NCBI GenBank assembly: GCA_965279315.1
Contig: OZ257145.1
Span: 1,426,001 to 1,490,000 of the forward strand
Length of the DNA stretch: 64,000 nucleotides
Reading direction: 5' to 3'
DNA from: JAPWJZ01 sp965279315
GTDB lineage: Bacteria > Pseudomonadota > Alphaproteobacteria > Micavibrionales > UBA2020
A program made the position numbers and the translations under genes. Under the pieces are notes generated by a model. That model ran no database searches. It saw nothing but the letters and a program-made list of their open reading frames with translations, and had not been told where the DNA came from. Shown in pieces: positions 17,358 through 24,875 of the stretch (position 1 is its first letter; each line of letters begins with the position of its first letter).

Positions 17358-19013
17358 ATGAAAAAAATGACCCTTCTCACCTCGGCGCTCGCATTGACGA
17401 TGATGGCAGCCTCCCCCGCAGCGCAGGCGCGCGTGATGGCAGACCCCCAGCAGCAGGACGCTGAAGCCGCCGCCCCCACCAAGGCCGAGCAGCGCCAGTT
17501 GGACAAGGCAAACCGCCAGCAAGAGCGCCAGGCCGCACAGGAACAGGCGCAACAACAGCGCGCCGCGCAAGCGCAGCAGCAACAAGTTGAAGCGCAGCAG
17601 CGCCAGCAGGAACGCGCCGCGCAAGCCCAGCAAAACGAGCAGGAAGCCCAGTCGCGCGCCGAGCAGCAGCGTGCCGAACGCGATGCGCGCCAGCAACAAC
17701 AGCAAAATCAGGCGCAGCAAGAACAGGCGCAGCGCGAGGCGGAGCGTATTCAACGCCAGCAGCAGCAACAGGTGAACGAAGACAACGCCCGCGCCAAGCG
17801 CGCGGCCGAGCAGCAGCAGGAACAATCCGCCGCCGAAGCCCGCCGCGCCGAACGCGAGCAGGAAAAGGCAAACCGCGACCAGCAACAGGCGCAAAAGCAG
17901 CAACAGCGCGAGGCCGAGCAGGCAGCGCAGGCCGAAAACGCCCGCCGCACCGCCGAGGAAGCGAAGGCGGAACGCGCGAAGGCGCAGGCCGAGCGCGCAT
18001 CGGAACAGTCACAGGAACGCGCCGCAAAAGACGCCCGCGAGAACGAGCGCAACGCGACGCAGGAAGAAGCGCGCAAAACCCGCGCCGCCGCGCAGGCCGA
18101 ACAGGCCGAGAAAAACCGCGCCGCCGCCGCTGCCGCCGAACAGCAACAGGCCATCGCCCGCGAATCCCGCGACCAGAAACGCGATGAAAAAAAGGGAGCC
18201 AAGGAAGCCCTGCATCAGGAACGTCAGGACCGCGTAGATGCCAACCAGGCACAGCGCGAGGCGGAACGCGCCGAAGCGCAAGTCAAGGCGCGCGAAATGG
18301 CCAATGACCGCCAGGCACAGGCAAAGATCGCCGCCGAAAAACGCGAAGCACAGCGCCAGCAGGCCGAAGACCGCCGTCTGGAACAGGCAGCGCAGGCACG
18401 CGCCGGCCGCCTGTCACGCCAGCAGCAGACGGAACGCATCGAGGCCGAACGCCGCCGTCAGGCCGTGTATCAGCAGCAGCTTGTGAAACAGCAGGCCGCC
18501 TATGACCGCCAGCTGGCGAGCCTGCGTGCCCAGAACCGCGCCAATGAATACCGCCGCCAGCAGGATTACCTGAACCGCCTGCGCGCGCAACAGGCGCAGT
18601 ACCGCAACAGCCAGTATAATTATTACAACGATCCGTATTACTACACGGCCAACAACTACCGCTATCAGCGCAACGGCCGGTATTACCAGACCAACGTCTA
18701 TGGCGCGCGGATGCTGAAACAGGCAGTCAACCAGGGCTATGCGGAAGGCTTCCGTTCCGGCCGCGCCGACCGCCTCGACCGCTGGAAATACGACTACGGC
18801 AATGCCTATGCCTATCAGGACGCGAATATGGGCTATCGCGGCTATTACGTGCAGCAGAGCGAGTATAACTATTACTTCCGCCAGGGCTTCCAGAAAGGCT
18901 ATCGCGACGGCTATTACAACCGCTACCAGTATGGCCGCTACGATAATGACAGCAACGATTACAACATCTGGTCCAGCGTGCTGGGGTCTATCCTCGGCCT
19001 GCAGCTGAACTAG
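17358..19013 (+). CDS. Exported Gln/Ala/Glu-rich coiled-coil protein with Tyr-rich C-terminal repeats
   Basis: The 551-residue product starts with a clear signal peptide (MKKMTLLTSALALTMMAASPAAQA). Residues 30-400 are almost only Q, A, E, R, K and N with no proline, a very long charged coiled coil. The last 150 residues are Tyr/Asn-rich and contain a repeated glycine pattern: YAEGFRSGRADR near residue 465 and FRQGFQKGYRDGYY near 515. A periplasmic or envelope-spacing role is plausible but unproven. The ATG at 17358 is preferred for its AAGGCGG site and signal peptide. Coiled-coil composition makes homology searches misleading; the C-terminal part is the informative region. Confidence 0.85.
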   Translation: MKKMTLLTSALALTMMAASPAAQARVMADPQQQDAEAAAPTKAEQRQLDKANRQQERQAAQEQAQQQRAAQAQQQQVEAQQRQQERAAQAQQNEQEAQSRAEQQRAERDARQQQQQNQAQQEQAQREAERIQRQQQQQVNEDNARAKRAAEQQQEQSAAEARRAEREQEKANRDQQQAQKQQQREAEQAAQAENARRTAEEAKAERAKAQAERASEQSQERAAKDARENERNATQEEARKTRAAAQAEQAEKNRAAAAAAEQQQAIARESRDQKRDEKKGAKEALHQERQDRVDANQAQREAERAEAQVKAREMANDRQAQAKIAAEKREAQRQQAEDRRLEQAAQARAGRLSRQQQTERIEAERRRQAVYQQQLVKQQAAYDRQLASLRAQNRANEYRRQQDYLNRLRAQQAQYRNSQYNYYNDPYYYTANNYRYQRNGRYYQTNVYGARMLKQAVNQGYAEGFRSGRADRLDRWKYDYGNAYAYQDANMGYRGYYVQQSEYNYYFRQGFQKGYRDGYYNRYQYGRYDNDSNDYNIWSSVLGSILGLQLN

Positions 19014-19026
19014 GGGTCATATCATC

Positions 19027-20283
19027 CTATGCCGTGTAGCCGGGCGCGAATTTCCGGCTGCCGGCATAGAGCATGATGGCAAGCGCAAGCGCGCCCAGCA
19101 CCAGGAAGCCCGATGCCATCGGGATCAGCGTTCCGTCATACAGCTGCCCGATCCATGTCCCCAGCACCATCGAGATCGCAGATGACGTCGCCCCGATAAT
19201 GGCCGATGCCATGCCCGCAATATGCCCCATCGGTTCCATGGCCAGCGCGTTCAGGTTGCCGAACACCAGGCCGAAGCAGAAAAACAGCACAGCGGCATAG
19301 GCAAGGAAGATGGGCAGCGTCACATCGCCGAGGCTCAGGTTGACCGCCATGAAAATGGCCGATGCCGCGACGATGCCGATAAAGGCGCGGATGCAGATAT
19401 GGCGCATGCCGTATTTGCCGACGATTTTCGAATTCGTCATCGAGGCCAGGCCAAGGCACAGCGCAAGGCAGCCGAAATAGAAGGGGAACATCGCGCCCTG
19501 ATGGAACTTGTCCTGAAAAATCTGCTGCGACGAATTCAGGTAACCCATGAAGCTGCCGAAGCAAATCCCCATGCAGACCGTGTAGCAGAACGCCACGCGG
19601 TTGCCGACAACCTCGCGGAAGCCATGCGCGAATGACGCGGCGGTGATGGGCACGCGGCGCTCGACGGGCAGGGTTTCCTCCAGCCGCATGTAAATCCAGC
19701 ACGCAATCAGGATGGCGTAGAAAATATACATCAGGAAGATCGCGCGCCACGGGGCGAAGGTCAGGATCAGCTGGCCAAGGGCAGGGGCGATGGCGGGCAC
19801 CATGATGAAGATCATCATCACGATCGACATCACGCGCGCCATGTCGCGCCCCGCATATTTGTCGCGCACGATGGACACGGTGGACACATACGGGCCTGCA
19901 ACGCCAAGGCCCTGAATCAGGCGGCCCGCCATCAGCACCTCGAATGTCGGCGCGAAATAGCACAGCACCGAACCCGCAAGATAAAGAACGACGCCGCTAT
20001 ACAAAACTTTTTTGCGGCCCAGCGCGTCCGAAAGCGGGCCCGCCACCAGCTGCCCCACGCCCATGCCGATGAAAATGCCGCCGATCAGGTATTGCGCATG
20101 GTTGCGGTCGGCAAGGTTGAAATAATCGGCGACGATGCCCAGCGCCGGCAGCATCGCATCGATCGAAATCGCAACGATCGACATCAGCAGCGCCATCAGC
20201 ACGGCAAATTCACGGAAGGAAACGTCGGGTCTGTTCGTGTCTTGCATCGTTCTCGCCTTTTTTTCTTTTTCTGTCTCGTTCAT
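19027..20283 (-). CDS. Bcr/CflA-like MFS drug exporter
   Basis: A 418-residue inner-membrane transporter with about 12 hydrophobic segments. The MFS motif between segments 2 and 3 reads GPLSDALGRKKVL, and SIDAMLPAL in segment 1 is typical of the Bcr/CflA multidrug branch. Two starts are possible: 20283, or an ATG 12 codons further in that has AAGGCGAG upstream; the second would remove a Lys/Glu-rich tail. Substrate cannot be read from the sequence. It meets the coiled-coil gene tail to tail, 13 bases apart. Confidence 0.9.
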   Translation of the reverse strand: MNETEKEKKARTMQDTNRPDVSFREFAVLMALLMSIVAISIDAMLPALGIVADYFNLADRNHAQYLIGGIFIGMGVGQLVAGPLSDALGRKKVLYSGVVLYLAGSVLCYFAPTFEVLMAGRLIQGLGVAGPYVSTVSIVRDKYAGRDMARVMSIVMMIFIMVPAIAPALGQLILTFAPWRAIFLMYIFYAILIACWIYMRLEETLPVERRVPITAASFAHGFREVVGNRVAFCYTVCMGICFGSFMGYLNSSQQIFQDKFHQGAMFPFYFGCLALCLGLASMTNSKIVGKYGMRHICIRAFIGIVAASAIFMAVNLSLGDVTLPIFLAYAAVLFFCFGLVFGNLNALAMEPMGHIAGMASAIIGATSSAISMVLGTWIGQLYDGTLIPMASGFLVLGALALAIMLYAGSRKFAPGYTA

Positions 20284-20595
20284 CTCGGCCTCTTTTGTGT
20301 CAGCCTTATCATTGTTTCACATATTTCATGAAAACGCAACGAAATTCGTGCGAAAATCGCAATATGCTGTTTTCCCACGGTTATGCTGCAGGGGGTGTTG
20401 ACTTATACTCTAAAAATATATAATTTATGCTCAATAAGAGAATAACGAATCAGGCGGGCACAGCTTTTCATCCCCCTGATCCAGCAGGAAAACCGGCCAA
20501 GACGGGCAATTTATACGCCGATTCACTTCAAACGGGCGGATATATTTGATGTTTTACCATATTCTGATCATTCTCGGGACAGTCAAGGATAGCCA
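20284..20595. other. Intergenic region between the exporter and the oxygenase pair
   Basis: These 312 bases carry no supportable gene. The middle (20395-20450) is strongly AT-rich and holds the promoter candidate at 20398-20424. Confidence 0.7.
20398..20424 (+). promoter_or_regulatory. Possible promoter of the oxygenase pair
   Basis: TTGACT (20398-20403) is followed by a perfect TATAAT (20419-20424), but the 15-base spacing is short. A weaker TAATTT at 17-base spacing overlaps it. The start codon is 170 bases downstream, so a long leader would result. Confidence 0.4.
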
Positions 20596-21552
20596 ATGCA
20601 GACCGCGCGCCGCCATTTAACTGCAACCGATACCGGCCTGTCGCATTTCGATGCGCAGGGGGCGCTGACGGATGCGCGCCTCGCCAGCCTTGCCGCCCAA
20701 TTTGCGGATACGGGTGCGGTGCATGTGACGCAGACGGGGCTTGCCACCCGCAACAGCCTGCTGCCGTTGATGGGGGCGCTGGGCTTTGGCGACGGCGAAC
20801 AGTTTTCGGCAGGCGGCCGCACCGCCGCCACATGGCAGACGAAATGGGCGGCGCCGGGCCTGCGCCACCTCGATTATTATCCGCCTTACCTCTACCTGCT
20901 GCCGAATGGCGAAATCCATTACCAGCGCGACTTCCCCGAACGGGTGATGTTTTTCTGCGAAACGCCGCCGGCATTTGGCGGGCGCACCTTCATTCATGCG
21001 GCCCAGAAACTGGAATCCGCGCTGGCGCGCAGCACGGCAGGCCGCAGGTTGATCGAAAAGACGGCGGAACACGGGCTGATGATCGAAACCGGCTTTATCG
21101 ACCGCGGCCACCCGCAAAAACCGCAAAACTATTTCCAGTCATGGCAGGAACGTTTCGGCAGCGACGACCGAGATGCGGCGCTTGCGACGGCGCAAGGCCT
21201 CACCCGCGAATACGACGCGTGCTGGTGGGTGGAAGACCAGGGGCACCCCGTATTGATGACGCGCATCACGCTGCCGGGCTTTGTCGATGGTTACATGCGC
21301 TTTCCCCGCATCGCGGCGGATGGCCCGATGCTGAAAAACGGTTTCCGCCGCTATCCCTTCGGCAATGGCGTGGAAATGACAACGGCTGAAAAAGACCTGC
21401 TGAAGAACGCCTATACCGCGACCCGCGAAGGGTACAGCTGGCGGCAGGGCGATTTTATCCTGATGGACAATATCCGCTATGCCCATTCCCGCGAAGCCTT
21501 CGCCGGCCCGCGCGAAGTGCTGGTCGGTATGGCCGGCTTAAAGAAATTATAA
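20596..21552 (+). CDS. TauD/TfdA-like dioxygenase paralogue with an altered metal motif
   Basis: A 318-residue member of the Fe(II)/2-oxoglutarate TauD/TfdA (SyrP-like) fold. The blocks PERVMFFCETPPAFGGRTF and DNIRYAHSREAFAGPREV match the family; the latter gives the distal His and the 2-OG-binding Arg. The expected proximal HxE metal motif is replaced: LLPNGEIHYQR here, against LLPHNEILYQR in the downstream paralogue. It may be catalytically impaired or use another ligand. AAGGA lies 6 bases before the ATG. The paralogue follows after 24 bases, so they are presumably co-transcribed. Substrate unknown. Confidence 0.8.
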   Translation: MQTARRHLTATDTGLSHFDAQGALTDARLASLAAQFADTGAVHVTQTGLATRNSLLPLMGALGFGDGEQFSAGGRTAATWQTKWAAPGLRHLDYYPPYLYLLPNGEIHYQRDFPERVMFFCETPPAFGGRTFIHAAQKLESALARSTAGRRLIEKTAEHGLMIETGFIDRGHPQKPQNYFQSWQERFGSDDRDAALATAQGLTREYDACWWVEDQGHPVLMTRITLPGFVDGYMRFPRIAADGPMLKNGFRRYPFGNGVEMTTAEKDLLKNAYTATREGYSWRQGDFILMDNIRYAHSREAFAGPREVLVGMAGLKKL

Positions 21553-21576
21553 AAAACGTAATAAAGGATTGTGAAT

Positions 21577-22707
21577 ATGACCGCCCCCGATTCCGCGCTC
21601 CGCTTCGCCGAAACAGAACCCGCGCTCGATATGTCGCTGGTCGCAGGCGCGACGGAAGATGCCCGCTACCGCATGCCGGATAACGAAAGCCAATGGGCGG
21701 AAAACCTGCCCGTCAACGTCTTCGATGCCGAAGGCCAGCTGACGCCCGAAAAAATGGCCGCGATTAAATTGCGCTTCGCCACGCTCGGCGCGCTGCAGGT
21801 CATCAATACCGGCTTAAAGGCGGCGGAACAGAACGACGTGCCGATGCCGATACTGGAAGGGCTGGGATTTGGCGAGGAAGAACAGTTCAAATGGGGCGGG
21901 CTCACCAGCGGGCGCACCAACCTGAAATACATTTCCAAATGCATGCGCGAAACGGATGATTACCCGAAACACCTTTTTCTGCTGCCGCATAACGAAATCC
22001 TGTACCAGCGTTTCATGCCCGAACGCCTGCTGTTTTTCTGCAGCCGTACAAATGGTGCGGGGCAGGGCGGGCGCACCTTCGCGCATTGCGCCAAAAAATC
22101 GGAAGCCTATATCGCGCAATTCGCCGTCGGCCGCGCGCTGCTGGCACGCATGAAAGAATTCGGGTTCACGATCGAAACCGGGTTCCTCGATGACAACCAT
22201 CCGGAAAAATCGAGAAACTATTTCCGGTCATGGCAGGACCGCTTCGGCACCAATGACCGCGCGGAAGCCTTGAAGGTCTGCGCCGAATCCACGCACCAGT
22301 TCGACGAAGGCTTCTGGATGGAAGAACCTGTCACGGCGGCGGACGGCTCATCCGTGCCCACGCTGATGACACGCATCACCATCCCCGCCTATAAAACGGA
22401 TGAACGCGACGGGCAAAGCTACATGCTGTTCCCGCGCGTCGCGCTCGACGGCCCGCGCGCGCATAACGGCCACCGCCGTTTCCTGATCGGCGACGGCGCG
22501 GAACTGACGCCGGAAGAAACCGTCATCCTGCTGCAGGCCTTCATGGCCAGCCGCGAAGGCCGCTATTACAGCGAAGGCGACATCCTGCTGGTCGACAACA
22601 TCCGCTATGGCCATTCCCGTGAATCATATGCGGGCAGCCGCAAGATCTACGCATCCATGGCGGGGATGTTCTGGACCGATGACGCGAAACCCGACACCCT
22701 CATCTAA
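21577..22707 (+). CDS. TauD/TfdA family dioxygenase
   Basis: The 376-residue product has a full set of Fe(II)/2-oxoglutarate ligands: HNE near residue 140 (LLPHNEILYQR), the distal His in NIRYGHSRES and the following Arg. PERLLFFC and GGRTFAH complete the SyrP-like pattern. The ATG at 21577 is chosen because AAAGGA lies 8 bases upstream; a GTG two codons earlier is too close to it. It shares extensive similarity with the preceding gene along its length, so the pair arose by duplication. Such enzymes hydroxylate small molecules or carrier-bound amino acids; no biosynthetic genes adjoin to name the substrate. Confidence 0.86.
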   Translation: MTAPDSALRFAETEPALDMSLVAGATEDARYRMPDNESQWAENLPVNVFDAEGQLTPEKMAAIKLRFATLGALQVINTGLKAAEQNDVPMPILEGLGFGEEEQFKWGGLTSGRTNLKYISKCMRETDDYPKHLFLLPHNEILYQRFMPERLLFFCSRTNGAGQGGRTFAHCAKKSEAYIAQFAVGRALLARMKEFGFTIETGFLDDNHPEKSRNYFRSWQDRFGTNDRAEALKVCAESTHQFDEGFWMEEPVTAADGSSVPTLMTRITIPAYKTDERDGQSYMLFPRVALDGPRAHNGHRRFLIGDGAELTPEETVILLQAFMASREGRYYSEGDILLVDNIRYGHSRESYAGSRKIYASMAGMFWTDDAKPDTLI

Positions 22708-22730
22708 ATAAGAATCGCGATAAGAAATCA

Positions 22731-22763
22731 CGCCGCTGTCCTGAATAAGGGCAGCGGCGTTTT
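22731..22763 (+). terminator. Rho-independent terminator of the oxygenase operon
   Basis: CGCCGCTG (22731-22738) pairs with CAGCGGCG (22752-22759), the stem extended by inner CCT/AGG, followed by TTTT. It begins 23 bases after the stop. Confidence 0.75.
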
Positions 22764-23041
22764 CGAATCCATTTTCGGGCCGGTTCCAACGGATTCGCCC
22801 CGAATCCCTGTTTTCCTGCAATTTTTTGTCACGGAGGCAGCCCAAATTCCCCCGCATTTTAGCTTTATGCAAAATAAATGAGTGTTTTCAAGCCCTTTGT
22901 CACACAACCGTCACAAACTCTTTCGCAATGGTGACTTGGAGCGCAAATGGAGGTCACAAGCGGGGGCGATACTTAACTTATGAGCGAGCAACCAAGGCTC
23001 AACAAAAAAACTGAGATAACCGAGATAGAGGAGTACACACC
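22764..23041 (+). promoter_or_regulatory. Leader of the ECF sigma gene with repeated GTCAC elements
   Basis: No gene is supported here. GTCAC or its complement occurs at 22828, 22899, 22910, 22931 (as GTGAC) and 22953. The pair GTCACA at 22899 and 22910 is exactly 11 bp apart, one helical turn, which suggests a dimeric regulator. A GAGGAG ribosome site (about 23027) precedes the sigma ATG. I see no confident -35/-10 pair. Confidence 0.4.
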
Positions 23042-23596
23042 ATGTTTGAACAAAAAGCACTCATCAGCGAAATGGAAAACCTTCGCCGCTTCGCCCTGCG
23101 CCTGACCCGCAACGCAAGCGACGCAGAAGATCTGGTGCAATCCACCCTGCTGCGCGCCCTCGAGAAAAAAGAATACTTCGAGGCCGGCACCAACCTGTTC
23201 AGCTGGACGTCGAAAATCATGTTCAACCTGTTCGCGTCGCAATACCGCCGCAAGAAGAAATTCGAGACCCAGTACGATCCCGAGCCGTACATCAACAGCG
23301 CTTCCGTGAACGCGTCGCAGGAAATGACGACCGACCTCGCGAAAGTAAAAGAAACGATGAAGCTGCTGTCGGCCGAACATCGCGAAATGCTGGTCATGGT
23401 CTGTATCCGCGGCCTGCGCTACGAAGAAGTCTCTGAAATGCTGCAAATCCCGGTCGGCACCGTGCGTTCGCGCCTGTTCCGTGCCCGCAAACAGCTGCAA
23501 GAGCTGCTGGATGCACCTGCAAGCAAAGTGGCGGTTGCCGAACTCGGCCGCCCCGTCATCGAACGCTATGAAGAAAGCACGATGGCTCAAGCCTAA
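23042..23596 (+). CDS. ECF-family RNA polymerase sigma factor
   Basis: The 184-residue protein has sigma region 2 (LRRFALRLTRNASDAEDLVQSTLLRA, with NLFSWTSKIMFNLF as 2.3/2.4) and region 4 (LSAEHREMLVMVCIRGLRYEEVSEML, then GTVRSRLFRARKQL), without region 3. It resembles alphaproteobacterial EcfG/RpoE-type factors. An anti-sigma gene (nepR or a zinc anti-sigma) and phyR are absent next to it, so general-stress identity is not established. The long leader with GTCAC repeats and its own terminator indicate a single-gene unit. Confidence 0.9.
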   Translation: MFEQKALISEMENLRRFALRLTRNASDAEDLVQSTLLRALEKKEYFEAGTNLFSWTSKIMFNLFASQYRRKKKFETQYDPEPYINSASVNASQEMTTDLAKVKETMKLLSAEHREMLVMVCIRGLRYEEVSEMLQIPVGTVRSRLFRARKQLQELLDAPASKVAVAELGRPVIERYEESTMAQA

Positions 23597-23620
23597 GTTT
23601 TACCTGCCCCTCCAAACAAG

Positions 23621-23652
23621 AAAATCCCCCGGTTCGCCGGGGGATTTTTTTT
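23621..23652 (+). terminator. Strong Rho-independent terminator of the sigma gene
   Basis: A perfect 12-bp stem (AAAATCCCCCGG with CCGGGGGATTTT) closes a TTCG tetraloop and runs into eight T. The A-rich 5' arm could also serve the opposite strand. Confidence 0.92.
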
Positions 23653-23753
23653 GCCCATTTTGCGGTTTTCGGGCTGTCGTGCTATGCATGTCCGGAAATG
23701 GCCGGATATGGGCGCCATGCTCCGCTATATCAGGGGGGCAGGAGGAAATGAAA

Positions 23754-24233
23754 ATGGCTTATGTGCACAAAACCGTCAAAACGCCCGTCGGCATCCTGAC
23801 GCTGGTCGCAAGCGATGCCGGTCTCGCCGCGATATTGTGGGAAGACGACAAGCCCGGCCGCGTGCGCCTCGACATCGGCCTGGAAGACAGGAAGCATAAA
23901 ATCCTGGCCGAGGCCGAACGCCAGCTGCAGGAATATTTCGCCGGCAAGCGTGATGCGTTCTCGCTGCCGCTCGATTTCACCGGCACGCCGTTCCAGAAAA
24001 AAGTCTGGCAGGCGCTGTGCCGCATCCCCTTTGGCGAAACGCGCAGCTATGGCGATATCGCAAAAGAGGTCGGCAGCCCGAAGGCCGTGCGCGCCGTGGG
24101 CGCGGCCAACGGCAAAAACCCCATCTCCATCGTCGCCCCCTGCCACCGCGTGATCGGCAAGGACGGCAAGCTGACGGGATTCGCGGGCGGGCTGCAGGTG
24201 AAGGCGTTCCTGTTGAAGCTGGAATCGGCCTAG
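23754..24233 (+). CDS. ogt: Methylated-DNA--protein-cysteine methyltransferase
   Basis: Repairs O6-alkylguanine by suicidal transfer to its active Cys. The 159-residue product shows GTPFQKKVWQALCRIPFGE, SYGDIAKEVGSPKAVRAVG and the acceptor motif APCHRVIG near residue 128. Two ATGs are close together; the second (23754) is taken because AGGAGG at 23740-23745 is 8 bases from it but only 2 from the first. It is the single-domain Ogt/MGMT form, and complements the Ada/AlkA fusion upstream. Confidence 0.94.
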   Translation: MAYVHKTVKTPVGILTLVASDAGLAAILWEDDKPGRVRLDIGLEDRKHKILAEAERQLQEYFAGKRDAFSLPLDFTGTPFQKKVWQALCRIPFGETRSYGDIAKEVGSPKAVRAVGAANGKNPISIVAPCHRVIGKDGKLTGFAGGLQVKAFLLKLESA

Positions 24234-24379
24234 GCGCCGGCAAAGCGGCGGAAGGTGGGCGCCTCGAACAGCGCGTATTCGATCCGGTTCGGCGACAGCG
24301 GTTTTGCGATGAAGCTTTTCGCCCCATGCGCCTTGGCGGCGACCGCGCCGCTGCCCGTCGCATCTATTGATTTAATCGT
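24230..24379 (-). pseudogene. C-terminal remnant of a response-regulator receiver domain
   Basis: The minus strand encodes 49 residues with no usable start. They include AVAAKAHGAKSFIAKPLSPNRI, matching the last alpha4-beta5-alpha5 part of a receiver domain, where the Lys of AKPL is the conserved signalling Lys. A stop codon lies just upstream in frame, 5 bases past the stop of the YdeI-like gene. The rest of the domain, including the phospho-Asp, is missing. A deletion that fused the YdeI end to a receiver end is the simplest reading. Its stop overlaps the ogt stop. Confidence 0.5.
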
Positions 24380-24384
24380 CTATT

Positions 24385-24636
24385 TTAACGATGCGGGCAG
24401 CCCGGCCAGCAGCAGGGGCGGCGTTTGCCGCTGCTTAAATCCGCGCATGCGCGGGTGATGCGCTTGCTGCGGGTTTCTTCTTTCTTGGCGGCGGTGACCC
24501 AGCAAATCCATTCGTTACGGGCAATCGGGCTGATATCCGCCCATGCCGCCCGTGCATCAGGGGATGCGACCAGCGCCTGACGCAAATCCGGGGGCGTGTG
24601 ATGTACGACGCCGTTGCCAATTCTTTCCTTCACCAT
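24385..24636 (-). CDS. YdeI/OmpD-associated family small protein
   Basis: The 83-residue protein contains DLRQALVASPDARAAW, ISPIARNEWICWV, AAKKEETRSKRI and a C-terminal CCWPGCPHR, the pattern of stand-alone YdeI/OmpD-associated domain proteins. The cellular function of this family is not firmly known. The product looks complete at both ends. It lies in a stretch without other intact genes between ogt and tpsB. Confidence 0.78.
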   Translation of the reverse strand: MVKERIGNGVVHHTPPDLRQALVASPDARAAWADISPIARNEWICWVTAAKKEETRSKRITRACADLSSGKRRPCCWPGCPHR

Positions 24637-24875
24637 GCGGTCACCAGCCTAGCCATGAACAAAGCGGCGTGCAACCGGCCTTCCGTTCGGGAAATTAGGG
24701 CAAGTCCTTATTCTCACGCAATTTTTATCCCGAAAAATAATTTTCATAAGTTAATTAAGCTGTACAAACGGCACACACTTACTTATAAGGACGGCAGTGC
24801 TACACCGCAAATCTTTGAAAACAACGAAACCTCTCAAAAGGTTTCAAAAATCATTCTGACGCAGGGCAGGACTTC

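Noticed and set aside
17450..18600. CAG/GCC-rich tract as a CRISPR or satellite repeat
   Set aside because: There is no regular repeat-spacer period; the signal comes from Gln/Ala/Arg codon bias inside one coding sequence.
23042..23596. Naming the sigma factor EcfG
   Set aside because: The sequence is similar in type, but nepR and phyR are not adjacent and the GGAAC-N-CGTT autoregulatory promoter was not seen.
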